Source: Monoplex corrugatus
Taxonomy: Eukaryota > Mollusca > Gastropoda > Littorinimorpha > Ranellidae
DNA length: 64,000 nt
NCBI GenBank assembly: GCA_030674185.1
Contig: CM060307.1
Span: forward strand, 60,597,481 to 60,661,480
Direction: 5' to 3'
The notes under the pieces: generated by a model
Told to the model about the DNA's origin: nothing
The model's database searches: none
Seen by the model: the letters and a program-made list of their open reading frames with translations, nothing else
Position numbers and translations under genes: made by a program
Shown here: positions 27,201 through 36,117 of the stretch, one piece after another
Layout of the letters: every line of letters starts with the position of its first letter
Position numbering within the stretch: position 1 is the first letter of the stretch

Positions 27201-30200
27201 TTCACAATAAGCTGTGCATGGCAAGCGAAACTAAGCCAGATAAGACACTTTAGTTTCCCTGCCACAGGTGGTAACTCTCACCCCACCTCACCCCTTCCTG
27301 CCACTGTCCGCACAATGCGGTCATGGCTGGCACTGGAATCCCTCTATGTTCTCTGTTGTGCTGCTGTGGCTGTTGTCAATTTTCTCTTGTCTTCGATCGT
27401 TATAACTTCAGTTTGACAGTTTGTATGGCTGTCATGTTTTGGTTTTGTACTCTGCTGTGTGTGTTTCTGATACTGTAAGTAAAATTTTAGGGGTTAGATA
27501 TGTGTGTGTGAAGTAAATGACAGATAATTGCAGTGTGCTTGTGACAATGTAGTGTTACAAGAAAATGGATACAGAACAACATTCAGACGTGTCCCATTTT
27601 AACAAACTGAATGCATTATGCATAATTTGCGGAGAAAGATCGAGAAAAAAAAAAAAAAAAAAGATGGCAGACAAAGCTGCAAAACTGTGTAAAAACTATG
27701 TGAGTGATCTGGAAAATGTTTATGTTATCACTGTCTGTGAAGAAACTGATGGTGTGTATTAATTATTAAAGTACCCCAAACTGATGGTGTGTATTAATTA
27801 TTAAAGTACATTTTGCTCAAAATGCTATCAGAGGTTACTTGCAGTTAAACATGCATTACAACCCTCAAACCGAACACTTCATGCTGCTCAGACTGCCATA
27901 AAAAAATCCAGTGAAATGTGGACATTTTCTGATCCATCCATCAGTGGTTATGACTGTGCTGTAGGTAGTTGCTCTGTGAGTGTTAGAAACGCTGCTTTCT
28001 CTTTTTTTCTAACATCAATTAATGCATTGCTTGTTTTGAGCAATAAACAGTACAAAACTTTAGAGAGACAGAAAGAATAAAATCGACCCAAACGTCTGTG
28101 GAAGTGCATGTTGTGTGCCTCTGCCGCCCCACTCATAGCCGGAACAGATTATTCCTATTACAGTAGAGTACTTAATGACTTCCTTGTGGCTGGCAGAGGA
28201 ACCTAACCAATTTTTGGTGAGTGATAACTGTAGGAGCTAGTCTGCTCTTATCATGGTACTAACTCTTTCCCAGCATAAAACGGGCAGGCACATGACAGAA
28301 TGTGTGAAAGTATATGCTTTTTTTGTTGTTAATGTGTGACTTCCACCACAGTGTCTGTTGCTGCTACTATTCCTGTCATGTTTACAGTCTATGGAATCTG
28401 CAATTTATGGGCTATACAGTGATGCACTCCAAAACATGAAGGCTTTTGAACAATAAGTAGGAATAATACAAATCTCAAGTAACTATGATTTGCCAGTGCT
28501 CAGAACTACCGCTGCTGAAGTCGAAGCTATCAAGTTACGGCTTGCCAGGCTGTGGCACTGGGTCCATGATAGCGCATTGTACGGTGTTAAAACTAAACTA
28601 GCCCCTTCTCGTGAGCTGCGTGTGATGATTACTCTGAATAACTGCAATGTTTCTGCATGGTTATCTGTGAAACAATTCATTTGAGGTATGCACGCTGCTG
28701 CCATGTTGACAAGATACTTGATATAATATTGTGTTAAAGCTGATGACTATGACAGCAAAACAGATGATTTCTGGAGTAAAATAACATAAAATATATGAGT
28801 CATCATTATCTATAAGCCTATTCAATGATAGGAGGTGATTACTTAAAATACAGCGGGTAGGTAATGAAAAATTAAAAAAACAACAAACAAAAAATGATAA
28901 TGTCATTCAGTAGAGGGAAATACAATCATATTATGTGTATACTTAGCATGTGTGTCATGTCACAAACACTCAGAACAGTTTTTGTTGTTGTTAATATAAG
29001 TGAAAGAAAATTTAAGGGCTAAAAGTCAACTTGTATTTCACTTCTTGTATCACAGCACATATCTAGAATCTAGGTTAAGTGTCAAAAGTCTATGCAGTCG
29101 GCTGAGCTTTAAACAACAATAACAAGTGTCAAAAGTTCGGTATCTAGCCCAGGGGAGGCAACTGCGTCACAAGTTGGAGGACCGGCTGGAGCGGCAGTAA
29201 TGTTTCTTGGGCATCAATGTCTTAAAACTTAGCCTAGTGTTGATTCTATTGGTTAAACTAAAGTATTTATGCCCAAAAAGATGTCGGATACTTCAGCAAC
29301 AAAGTTTGGAGAATTCAGTAATAAAACTTTTGATCAACTGGGCAAGTGGGGTATATTCTGATTTGGACGAAATGTCACCTGATTACTGGGAGCACAACAG
29401 TCTTAAAGATGATGTGTCTCTTGCAGGTTCCACTTAGTCTTAGGCTGTCACTGGTCAAGAGTAGAGACTGTCATGGGTGTTTCTGACCATGAGATAGTCT
29501 ACTGTGAGTACATCGCGGTGGAGAAAACCAAGCAGAGCCCCAGATGGATTAAACTTTACAACAAAGCAGATTGGGATGGCATGAGAGAAGCAATGAAGGC
29601 CCTGCACTCCAGCCTTGTAGAGGAAAAGGGAAACCTGGCTACAGAAGAATTATGGACGTGCTTTAAGGAAGCATACTTACAAGCTGAAGAGACTTATGTC
29701 CCCCGTAAACAAGCACGTCCCAAACGTAGTAAGCCTTGGGTTACACCTGATATAAAGAAGCTCATTAACAGGAGAACTAGGGTCTACAAGAAGCTGAAGA
29801 AGACAGGACGACAGGACCTGAAAGAAGAGTCCACATAGCTGAGACGAATGATACAACGCAAACTACGCAGGGCATACTGGACATACTTAAACAAAACCCT
29901 GTCAGAGACCCCTCCAGATGAACCTACGTCATCTTTAAAAAGATTCTGGTCCTATATTAAACACCAGAGGACTGCAAAGATAGGGGTGCAGGGCAGGTTG
30001 ATATCAGAACCCAAGCACCAAGCAAAGACTCTGAATGAACAATTTCAGTCTGTCTTTACCGATGGCCAGGTCTACATCAAGGAACAGTTTATGGACAAAT
30101 GTCGTATGAAAGAGGCAGACTACTCCGAGCTCAGCAAGATCCACATCTCAGAGGAGGGCATCAGGAACCTGTTAAAAGGATTGAATCCTTACAAGGCCTG

Positions 30201-32118
30201 CGGCCCTGACGGGATTTCGCCGAGAGTGCTTAAAGAGCTCGCGCACGAAGTCGCTCCCATCCTGACACTACTGTTCAGAACCTCCATGGACACAGGCATC
30301 GTACCAGAAGACTGGAGATCAGCCAACATCGCGCCAGTCTTCAAAAAGGACGAACATTACGATCCAGCAAATTATCGCCCCATATCATTGACCAGCATCC
30401 CATGTAAGATCATGGAACATGTCATTGTCAGTTCACTCATGGACCACCTAGAGAAGAACAACATCCTTTCTCCAAGACAGCATGGCTTTCGTCGTAAAAG
30501 ATCCTGCGAAACCCAATTGCTGGAGTTCATGGAGGAGCTGACCGAGAATATGGAAGCCTGCAAACAAACTGACATCGTGGTAATGGACTTCGCGAAGGCC
30601 TTCGACAAGGTTAATCATTCCCTCCTCCTGCACAAACTGCACCATTATGGAGTTCGAGGCCATGTTAACAGATGGATCGGAGGCTTTTTACGTGAGCGGA
30701 AGCAGCGTGTGGTGATTGACGGTGCGAAGTCAGACTCAGTCGCTGTGAAATCTGGAGTACCCCAGGGCTCCGTTCTTGGGCCAAGCTTGTTCTTGGTCTA
30801 CATAAACGACTTGCCCGGAACTGTCCTCTCATCCACGCGACTTTTTGCAGATGACACCGCCATCTACAGGTCAATAACAACAGGCCAAGACCAGGCACAA
30901 CTACAAACAGATCTCCAACAACTAGAGAAATGGGAAGAAAGTTGGAACATGTCTTTCCACCCTGGGAAATGCATCACCCTCCCGGTTATCAGTCCCAAGA
31001 GAAAGAAAAAGCTGCTGACACCATTGTACCAGCTGCACAACCAGACTCTCGCCAATGTCATCTCGGCGAAGTATCTGGGGATTACGATCACACAAGACCT
31101 AGATTGGGATCTCCATGTTCAAAACATCACGAACAAAGCCAACAAAACGTTAATGGTTCTTGCGAAGAAACCTCAGAGTCAATAACATCGGACTCAAAGA
31201 GACAGCCTATAAGGCTATGGTGCGGCCCATTCTCGAATATACAAGTACTGTGTGGGACCCGTACAAAGAAGGACAGATCACAAAAATTGAGGCCGTGCAA
31301 CGAAGATCAGCACGTTTTGTTTTAAATCGCTATAAAAGAACCGCTAGCGTCACCAACATGTTACACCACCTCGGATGAATATCTCTACAAAGCCGACGTA
31401 AGACCGCAAGGCTCACTACAAATCCCAGGAATCAAAGTTGAGAGCACCAAAGGAGAGGGACAGAAGAGCACACTCAAGGCAGCTTGCTAGACTCCAATGT
31501 TCACGGGATTACAGAATGTATTCGTTCCTCCAGCGAACAATCCCTGAGTGGAACGAATCTTTGACTGAAGCTGTGGTTGGAGCCGTGTCTCCTGGCGTGT
31601 TCACATCGGGAGCTCGCATACTCCACCAGTAGTAGTAGTAGTTTTTTTTTTTTTTTTTTTTTTTTTTTGTGCGTACCCCCCCCCCCCCCCCCCCGTGTGA
31701 TAGTGTCAGAATAATCAACGCGCTGATTGTGGACACTAAACAAGAAGAAGAAGAAGAAGAACGATTCTTTCTAAGTGCATTGCTTGGCCTACATAATTAT
31801 GTTGATGCTTATGATCGACTAGTTTAGGTCACATCACTGCTGCCATCACGAAGCATTCTCTCAAGAATGAAAAAGGCACAGATGAAGTTTACATATTTAT
31901 TCAGCCAACATGAAGGAAAGCAAGCCTTACTCAATATGCAAGAGTCTCGACTTTCGTTCACCCAGTAAACGTTAGGCTATTCTTAAAAGAAGAGCAGGCC
32001 TATCGATTACCCTACTTCGAGTCCCTACGCAAAATAGGTGAGAGAACTAAACTGCACCATTACTCACTTTCTTGTGGTTTGGACCACTGCTGGATCTCTT
32101 CTGATGTGATCGTTTCAT
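5796..32118 (-). CDS. NOM1: NOM1-like nucleolar MIF4G/MA3 protein, 16 coding exons (gene level)
   Basis: NOM1 (yeast Sgd1 family) is a nucleolar protein of small-subunit ribosome biogenesis that recruits DEAD-box helicases through MIF4G and MA3 domains; this is family knowledge. The reconstructed product is about 826 residues, close to the vertebrate length. Its order is a basic N-terminus (1-121), DGLD motif (~154), long acidic stretch (~215-285), EDIYGRL, a Y-I-P-P motif, MIF4G (~330-530), a linker with GRWWIVGSAW, and MA3 (~605-725). Exons on the minus strand: 32068-32118, 25523-25639, 23775-23969, 22398-22506, 20460-20588, 18624-18941, 18269-18382, 17207-17406, 16107-16227, 15525-15618, 13650-13880, 12678-12794, 11157-11287, 10566-10730, 7535-7666, 5796-6050. 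All junctions keep phase except that exons 7 and 9 each lack one base. These could be assembly errors or real lesions; everything else looks intact. Confidence 0.93.
6645..7235 (-). mobile_element. LINE RT C-terminal fragment with 81-bp duplication
   Basis: Minus strand encodes SKLQKVQHSAARLVLKAHRC twice in tandem, then LLYKLHWLPVQAQIDFKFS and, in another frame, KTKAFGQSSFSFCVPQQWN. The duplication (7011-7091 and 7092-7172) keeps the frame. In NOM1 intron 15, a different subfamily from copies A-D. Confidence 0.75.
7535..7666 (-). CDS. NOM1: NOM1 exon 15, MA3
   Basis: Residues 699-742. FHMWDTFKTMEDL and LAHLLASKSLSLSVLK match the last MA3 helices (vertebrate FSIWDKFRDLENL, LKTKSLPLSILK). Acceptor GTGCAG, donor GTATGC. 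Confidence 0.96.
8003..8116. repeat. Tandem duplication
   Basis: The ~50-bp block GATTGCTTAACTAAACACAG through AAGTACTTAAAATGATTTT occurs twice in a row. In NOM1 intron 14. Confidence 0.85.
8639..10133. mobile_element. ~1.5-kb structure with long terminal inverted repeats
   Basis: ATATCTTACAAATGCATAAA plus CTCAGCTAATGC at 8639-8675 recurs inverted at 10098-10133. Similarity extends inward (GTCTTTTCAC... and TTTGCAGTTAGT blocks). A third partial copy of GCACATAATxxGATATCTTA is at 8946. The interior has a minus-strand open stretch (9078-9459) that I do not recognise. In NOM1 intron 14. Confidence 0.4.
10566..10730 (-). CDS. NOM1: NOM1 exon 14, MA3
   Basis: Residues 644-698. DYEDAFQRVLQLGLKGPQQ and the highly conserved TYNPFYSFF. 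Acceptor GTGCAG, donor GTAACT, phase 0 on both sides. Confidence 0.96.
11157..11287 (-). CDS. NOM1: NOM1 exon 13, start of MA3
   Basis: Residues 600-643. LAKKLRINSDLRRSIFFVLM starts the MA3 domain; vertebrate NOM1 has RMNTDIRRNIFCTIM. Acceptor TTTTCAG, donor GTAAGT. Confidence 0.96.
11883..11972. repeat. Tandem duplication
   Basis: ATGATGTAAGATGATAATAA with ATGAAACTTTATTTCCC is repeated twice with small changes. In NOM1 intron 12. Confidence 0.8.
12678..12794 (-). CDS. NOM1: NOM1 exon 12, linker
   Basis: Residues 561-599. Carries GRWWIVGSAWEG, the signature between MIF4G and MA3 in NOM1. Acceptor TTGGCAG, donor GTAAGG. The donor and acceptor phases match exons 11 and 13 exactly. Confidence 0.96.
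13070..13177. repeat. ~23-bp short tandem repeat
   Basis: GAAGAGTTACAAGAACAATA repeated five times. In NOM1 intron 11. Confidence 0.85.
13650..13880 (-). CDS. NOM1: NOM1 exon 11, end of MIF4G
   Basis: Residues 484-560. AGFYLRRDDPELL and IPARVRFMLEVLVAVRNNN are the conserved end of MIF4G; vertebrates have GFSLRKDD and R-I-R-F-M-L-E-T. Acceptor TTTCAG, donor GTAAGA. Confidence 0.96.
14660..14855 (-). mobile_element. SINE copy (same family)
   Basis: The minus strand has AGGACTTCCAATCGAAAAGT and GGGTTTGATC (box B region), ACATGTGTGCAGACCTGCCA and CATGTTAAAGATCC. In NOM1 intron 10. A further short piece is at 15300-15355. Confidence 0.6.
15525..15618 (-). CDS. NOM1: NOM1 exon 10, MIF4G
   Basis: Residues 453-483. 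SLLFDVITQFVESFSEKDIE followed by LLLLVMK is the MIF4G helix pair found in all NOM1 proteins. Acceptor ATACCAG, donor GTGAGT. A (GAT)n tract lies about 40 bases upstream in intron 9. Confidence 0.95.
15656..15772. repeat. (ATC)n / (ACC)n microsatellite
   Basis: About 39 triplets in NOM1 intron 9, ending ~40 bases from the exon 10 acceptor. Confidence 0.95.
16107..16227 (-). CDS. NOM1: NOM1 exon 9, MIF4G, frameshifted
   Basis: Residues 412-452. It starts in the frame of exon 8 as GAYFLQHVCTKYEQLLK and ends in the frame of exon 10 as DNVVLLLCYLYNFK, equivalent to the conserved I-I-A-H-L-Y-N-F helix. The frame changes near 16176-16183, in a CTTCTT context, and again needs one extra base. The donor GTCATT is weak at +3 to +6. 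Confidence 0.85.
17207..17406 (-). CDS. NOM1: NOM1 exon 8, start of MIF4G
   Basis: Residues 345-411. HEAT-like helices with MYMQHSRASVNQTLF and LTPERLVAEMAMLVAILH, closely matching the first helices of the NOM1 MIF4G domain. Acceptor CTTACAG, donor GTAAGG. Confidence 0.95.
17848..17970. repeat. (GA)n microsatellite
   Basis: About 60 dinucleotides with a few AAGAG interruptions, in NOM1 intron 7. On the transcribed strand it is a CT tract. Confidence 0.95.
18269..18382 (-). CDS. NOM1: NOM1 exon 7, frameshifted
   Basis: Residues 307-344. The first part reads GGAYIP in the frame set by exon 6. The second part reads PAKRAAML then LERLRKQVKGLLNR in the frame required by exon 8. The frame changes inside a run of five C (plus-strand G at 18359-18363); six would make the exon continuous. 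Acceptor TTTTACAG and donor GTGAGA are both good. A weaker upstream donor in exon 6 (GTGTTC, about 6 bases further on) could restore frame but would destroy the conserved Y-I-P-P motif. Confidence 0.85.
18624..18941 (-). CDS. NOM1: NOM1 exon 6, acidic region
   Basis: Residues 201-306. Nearly continuous Asp/Glu/Ser from about residue 215 to 285, then the diagnostic EDIYGRL just before the donor GTATGT. Acceptor TTGTCAG. The acidic block is typical of nucleolar proteins that bind basic partners. It ends one base into a codon. Confidence 0.93.
19106..19215. repeat. (CA)n microsatellite
   Basis: Interrupted CA tract in NOM1 intron 5, next to CT repeats. Shorter CA tracts are at 18458-18492 and 19757-19790. 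Confidence 0.95.
19520..19690 (+). mobile_element. Degenerate SINE copy
   Basis: Blocks GTCAACATGCAGACCTTGCA and AAGATTCTATAGTATTTGGT then GGAAAC, in the order of the 25085 SINE. In NOM1 intron 5. Confidence 0.4.
20165..20277. repeat. (GA)n microsatellite
   Basis: GA-rich tract with GATAGACA interruptions, in NOM1 intron 5. Confidence 0.95.
20460..20588 (-). CDS. NOM1: NOM1 exon 5
   Basis: Residues 158-200. It begins with two bases that complete a Phe codon, giving DGLD-F-LLDVVD, the expected continuation of the family motif. The donor is a strong GTAAGT. The acceptor (TTTTGAG) is modest, so the 5' edge could be off by a few bases. Confidence 0.82.
20790..21859 (+). mobile_element. L2-like LINE copy B (5'-truncated)
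   Basis: The best copy: one open frame to 21519 with NDDKTEAILIGTRQKLSQLP, SRIDYCNSLLSGLP, LHWLPVSKRIQYK and WNKLPLSVRQQ. It is followed by a C27 run, a (TG)n tract and TTGCGCTATATAAATATT with an (ATT)n tail. In NOM1 intron 4, antisense. Confidence 0.9.
22398..22506 (-). CDS. NOM1: NOM1 exon 4
   Basis: Residues 122-157. Contains a coiled-coil-like REQRQLKQLEKQLKLKK stretch and the conserved SFxxDGLD motif that marks NOM1 just before the acidic region. The donor is GTATCC, weak at +4 to +6, after the first base of codon 158. Confidence 0.88.
22692..23669 (+). mobile_element. L2-like LINE copy C (5'-truncated)
   Basis: Starts within the same RT C-terminus (DSTLSMNNFVSQTARSCYYH) and stays open to the stop at 23283-23285. 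3' UTR has a 150-bp (TG)n tract and the GCGCTATACAAATAAAATATTG end. In NOM1 intron 3, antisense. Very similar to copy B. Confidence 0.9.
23775..23969 (-). CDS. NOM1: NOM1 exon 3
   Basis: Residues 57-121, Lys/Glu-rich and low in hydrophobics, predicted disordered. The acceptor is CTTGCAG after a long T tract and the donor is GTAATT; phase 0 on both sides. Poorly conserved region, assigned by phase and composition. Confidence 0.8.
24131..24247. repeat. (CA)n microsatellite
   Basis: Long CA tract with AACA breaks in NOM1 intron 2. Another, more mixed, is at 24715-24790. Confidence 0.95.
24335..24430. repeat. Imperfect inverted repeat with hammerhead-like halves
   Basis: Two ~40-bp halves facing each other around TTCATATTCATGAA. 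Each reads AAGGCCTxxTGTxxAxATTGAAATGTA or AAGGCCTTGTGTAGAGGTCG then AAATGTAC. Each half can form a GGCC-type stem followed by GAAA. In NOM1 intron 2. Confidence 0.5.
25085..25370 (+). mobile_element. tRNA-derived SINE
   Basis: A tRNA-like head with box-A-like TAGTCAAGTGGG and box-B-like GGGTTCAATC, then a body with TGTATGCAGAACATCAAATA, TTAAAGATCTTGT and GAAACATGAAAACAACCAGC. The same body recurs at 3520-3660 and, inverted, at 14660-14850. In NOM1 intron 2. Confidence 0.65.
25523..25639 (-). CDS. NOM1: NOM1 exon 2
   Basis: Residues 18-56, very basic (SRKANRKAARKKKKEK), like the N-terminal Arg/Lys region of NOM1. It has a clear TTTCAG acceptor and a GTGCAT donor, phase 0 on both sides. Confidence 0.85.
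26370..27150 (-). mobile_element. Ty3/gypsy Pol remnant (integrase C-terminus)
   Basis: The minus strand reads SSSRYHLSNQFIER, HIIKKTVKKCEHDGKRYHIA, MINLRASPINSKLPS and, further on, LLRRNRKDLRQI. These match the S-x-R-Y-P-x-S-N-G-x-x-E-R, yRaTPi and YRRNRxHLR parts of gypsy polyproteins. Many stops. No LTRs recognised. In NOM1 intron 1. Confidence 0.6.
27560..28235 (+). pseudogene. Unrecognised zinc-motif ORF remnant
   Basis: Plus strand reads LNALCIICGERSRKK, then AAKLCKNYVSDLENVYVITV and EETDGVY. After a ~36-bp tandem duplication (27735-27807) it reads SKCYQRLLAVKHALQPSNRT, AIKKSSEMWTFSDPSISGYD and SYYSRVLNDFLVAGRGT. The C-x2-C ... C-x2-C-Y pattern suggests a zinc-binding domain. I cannot name the family. 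In NOM1 intron 1, antisense. Confidence 0.4.
28380..28683 (+). other. Possible continuation of the unrecognised ORF remnant
   Basis: 28490-28683 is open (AEVEAIKLRLARLWHWVHDS, LAPSRELRVMITLNNCNVSA) and preceded by a frame reading YGLYSDALQNMKAFEQ. Composition looks protein-like. It may be part of the same decayed gene or transposon as 27560-28235. Confidence 0.3.
29430..31763 (+). mobile_element. 5'-truncated non-LTR retrotransposon (CR1/Jockey-type RT)
   Basis: Lies in NOM1 intron 1, antisense. It starts in the end of the endonuclease domain (SDHEIVYCEY) and includes a full reverse transcriptase: NYRPISLTSIP, DFAKAFDKVNH (domain A), SGVPQGSVLGPSLF (domain B), FADDTAIY (domain C). It ends with a degraded C-terminal region, T and C runs, and a (GAA)n tail. 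Clade is by motif style only. Confidence 0.88.
29473..31378 (+). pseudogene. Reverse transcriptase ORF, disrupted
   Basis: One frame from 29473 to 31185, broken by a single TAG at 29836-29838. After about 31160 the coding sense moves to another frame (LRVNNIGLKETAYKAMVRPI), which stops at a TGA (31376-31378) where Trp is usual. The FADD catalytic motif is intact. Dead as written. Confidence 0.85.
32068..32118 (-). CDS. NOM1: NOM1 exon 1 (start codon)
   Basis: Residues 1-17, a short Lys/Arg/Ser-rich start that fits a nuclear or nucleolar protein. The donor GTGAGT follows directly in phase 0. The ATG was chosen because it opens into a basic peptide that joins exon 2 in frame; its context has A at -3. 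It lies about 6.4 kb from exon 2, so this exon is less certain than the rest. Confidence 0.65.
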
Positions 32119-32499
32119 ATTGATTCTAATGGAACTTCGGAAGAAAAGTTAAGTTAGGACACTGAGGATCAGAACTAAACAGCACATGTACCTTCACAAA
32201 AACAAACTCTACAGAAAAGAAGTATTTCCGGGGAGTGAACTCTAATGCTTTGTTTACGTCTTTTTACGGCAACATTGGTAATAATCACGCGTTCGACAAC
32301 GAAAAGTCTGATGACTGAGTGTATATCCATTTGCGATTTACTTCTGTGTCGTTTACAGCCATAAAGCAATGAAGAATTTCACTGCTTTATGACTACAAAC
32401 AACTGCAGGAGAAAACAACATAATTTTGGTTTAAAAGATGAATTATTTTCCTGTCCCAAATGATCTCCCTTCCTTTCTAAAGTCTGCATGCAATTAAGA

Positions 32500-32542
32500 A
32501 TCACAACAACAACAACAACAACAACAACAACAGCACACACGC

Positions 32543-32577
<35 letters not shown>

Positions 32578-32598
32578 TATACATATAAAGGGGGGGGG
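32500..32598. repeat. (AAC)n and (AT)n tracts
   Basis: AAC triplets at 32503-32532, then AT dinucleotides at 32543-32582 and a short G run, about 400 bases upstream of the NOM1 start. Confidence 0.9.
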
Positions 32599-33899
32599 AG
32601 AGGAAAAGAGTAGCCTACTGAATTGCTCCCCCTCCCCCATTCTTTTCTCAATGTTTCAGTGGCATTTCCTTTATGCAGCTGCAATTGGTTTCCCAAGACC
32701 TATAATATATTAAGATATTTACATTTCTTAACTAACGTGCAATGGATTGTGCTGTACAAATGGAACCATCATCATCATCACCATCACCATCATTATTATT
32801 AGTAGCGTATTGTTGTTGTTGTTGTCACTGTTAGTATTATTCTCATTAATGGTTATTATTACATATTTTTACTACCCTTATTATTATCATTATCAATATC
32901 ATTACAGTAGTGACAGCCAAATCTTGAAATGCATCCTAGAATAAAATGCCAGAAACATGCATGGCAGCCTTGGTTGTTTTTATTGACTTGCTGGATTTTT
33001 CCTGTCAAATAACACTAAATTTCTTTGATTTAAATATCATTTGCAGTTTGATAAGCGGCCTTTTTGCAGTTTGATAAGTATTTTTCTTTTTTTTCTCATA
33101 AGGTACAAATTGTAATGGATATCTCTGCACAATTTTAAGGTAGTCCTCCCTGAGGTTGTAGGAGAGTAAGATGGTATATCTCAAGACCAGAAGCAAGAAA
33201 CTAATGTACATCTCTTCAAATGTAATGCTTCAACATCATGAACTCTTAAGAGGGTCATGTATTCATTCACGGCTCAAGCACGACTGCCGTGAGGATGCTA
33301 GGGCTGTTTCAATAGAGTACTACCACCTTCTGGAAATTGATTTCCCTTAGAATTGATAATTGGGCACACGTTTTAAGTGCATTTCTGGCTCTAAGGAAAT
33401 GTGATGTGCAGTAGCAATTTTACACAGTTTACTCGTTTTCATGTACGTTTTAGTGTTCTTAGTTATGGTTGTATTTGTATTAAGTTTTTTTAAAACCCGC
33501 TGGTGATAAAAAGTGATCAATGCCAGGGGCATCATATCCTTAGATTATGTATGTGAAAACATTGATATGTATACTGAATTTTCTGTTCCATGTTTCCCCC
33601 CTTTTTTGAGGAATAATGCACGTTTTGAGATGGTTATAACCCTGACAGACTTTGTGCAGTCAGCTTGGCTTTGAACAGAAAAAAAGGGAAAATAACACAA
33701 GCTCAGGCAGAAAAGTTTGCTCGAACTGACTTGAAACTGTGCAGTCAGATAGGAAAACCAGCCAGGGCCTTACTCTTATCACTTGATAAAATTGATCATG
33801 CGTCACTTTGATCAATTGGGTAACATGAAAGTATTTGTACAGGGCCATACTTTGTACGCATGTTTTTGGTTTTCAGGAAGACATTTATTTTCAGTTCAA

Positions 33900-34275
33900 G
33901 TTCAATTTTAAGGAGATGTATCCAAGGGGCACGTCAACAGGACTTGTTTCCAAAGGGAACACATCTGGATGGGCCACGTTTACAAGGACCATACATAAAG
34001 GGGCAGTGTTTACAAGGGCCACATCTACAGGGCTTTTGTCAAAAGGTATATATCCTCATCTACCGGGTTTTTGTCAAAAGGGAGCACAACTGGAGGGCCC
34101 ATGTTTAAGAACCACATTTACAGGATTGCATCAATAGAAGGGGGGCATGTTTACAAAGATATCTATGGGGCTGAGTCTACAGGGAACACATCTACAGGGG
34201 CCTTGTTTACAGACCACCGTGTCTACAAGAGACCATGCCTTCGGCGACCACATTTTCATGGAGACTGCCTACAGT
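33900..34275 (+). repeat. Degenerate short-period repeat
   Basis: Repeated GGGCCACATCTACAGGG-like words at roughly 24-30-bp spacing. Open frames here follow the repeat and are not gene-like. Confidence 0.6.
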
Positions 34276-34521
34276 AAAGTTTGGCTAACAATTGACTTCT
34301 TTATAAGCACAAATTTAACTGATATTCCTGACTTGAAAACTCCACATTGAATAAGAAAGTTAAGAAATAAAAGCCACGAAATGCTAAAAAAAAATTCTGT
34401 AAGAGTGTATGCATGTCTTAACTGTTGCTGAAATACCATAGATAAATGTTAGAAAAAAAACAACCAAACAACACATGCGCTTGCTTTCCCAGGCCATTTC
34501 TCTGCCCACACGTTTTTTCTG

Positions 34522-34523
<2 letters not shown>

Positions 34524-34580
<57 letters not shown>
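34524..34580. repeat. (CA)n microsatellite
   Basis: Perfect CA tract in the NOM1-ACAA1 spacer. Confidence 0.95.
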
Positions 34581-34585
<5 letters not shown>

Positions 34586-35434
34586 TGTTGCTGATTCATC
34601 ATAATGTATGGTTGAAAACTGTGCTACAGCAGTCAAGTCTTCAACGAAAATCAGCGATGAACCAGCAACAAAATGTGTGTGCATGTATTTGTGATTTTGT
34701 AAGTGACAGAGAAAGAGGCAATTTGCTTAGATCATGAACAATGCCTGTCCTCTTAACCTAGTGATGGTGCAGTGTGTGATGAGGCATTAGACAGTTGCAT
34801 GTTGCCCACCAAGACCACACCAAATGTTTCAGGAATTCATAGGGAGGAAATAAGCCCTGAAGCAGTTGGTCTTGGTTTTGACGCATGACAGGTAGGCTAG
34901 CTGTTTTTCTCTCGCCTTGTCACACATTGCACCATCAGTGGAAGAAGATGGGCATCACTATTCATGACCTTCATCAGATTCATTGGGCAGATGTTCTTGT
35001 AAGCATCTGCTATTGGTTTGATGTCCTTTCTGATGATCCACAATGGTGGAGATGTAATGCAGTCAAACCTAACAGTATTTTTTTTAAAGTTGATAAAGTG
35101 GCAGATTTAATTACACAGCATGGTGATTAGAACTGCTGTTGTACAAAAGATAGAAAATTATTCAATGTTTTTCCTTTTTTCTGTTGAAGTATTGTGTATA
35201 TTTTGAAATGGCTATACCCCTGATATGGCTCTATGCAGTCAGCTGGGCTTTAAAAAAATAACAATAACAATCACCCTCGAAATATAATAAAAAGATTTGG
35301 AACAGTTCAGCTGCATAAACACAACCTCACCCATTTTGATTTTGCATCAAAAAGCATACATGGTGACCTTTCATATATTTCTTGCTTTATTGATTGTGGA
35401 TTAACACACAGTAATTCGATCAGAGCATACAACA

Positions 35435-35840
35435 CAATGAAGAAAAATGGCAAAGTGAGTAGAGCTGTGGACAAGCGATTGAAAGATCATCAGTTTAAAC
35501 CCCCATCAGTCCAAACACCTTTAAGGAATGTTGACCCCAAGTGGGTCCTACCCAGAGTTGAGCGAGCCATACCCATGTTGGGAAGACTGGTACCACACAG
35601 CCATCTCATCCACTTTACACATATGTCAATGAGGGTGCTGCTCAATTTTCATGACCAACACCAGAAGTGTCTGTATCTCTTGGGCCTAGTCAACAGTAAT
35701 GTGAAAAGTCATTCTAAATTCTGTGGATCCACATACCCTGCTTTCATGATTTCAGTTTCGGTGGAACTGAAGGTGTGCCAGGGAACCAAAACGAGTGGCA
35801 TGGGAGTTGTAACAAAGGAACAGTGCTGAAGATGGAGCAG
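35435..35840 (+). repeat. Dispersed repeat, copy 1
   Basis: The block GCTGCTCAATTTTCATGACC then AGAAGTGTCTGTATC and AATGTGAAAAGT matches GTTGCTCAAGTTTCCTGACC with GCATGTGTCTGTATC at 37490-37525. The head (GTGAGTAGAGCTGTGGACAA ... GTTTAAACCCCC) looks tRNA-like. The 130-codon frame here is judged chance. Confidence 0.45.
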
Positions 35841-36117
35841 AAAAAAGTTAGTCCAATAACTGTAAAGTCATAGGGGAACGAGACAGCAGAGACAACACTG
35901 ATTTCGTGTCATCTTTCAGGGGCGAGACCCAGTCCTCTCCCTTGCTGCTTTAACTAAACAGGGTTAGGTACCCATTTACAACTGGGGAACTGACGGACAC
36001 AAGCACCAAGATATACCAGCTTGACTCTATGCAATTATAACAGAAAGGAGGAGGGAATATTTGCTTATCTGTGGCATCTTTGTATAGAAAGTAATAAGGA
36101 AACAGTATGAGAACAGC

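Noticed and set aside
30372..31091. Minus-strand frames over 30.4-31.1 kb
   Set aside because: Antisense shadows of the LINE reverse transcriptase.
35437..35829. 130-codon frame
   Set aside because: Lies on a dispersed repeat with a partner at 37.2-37.6 kb; no recognisable domain.
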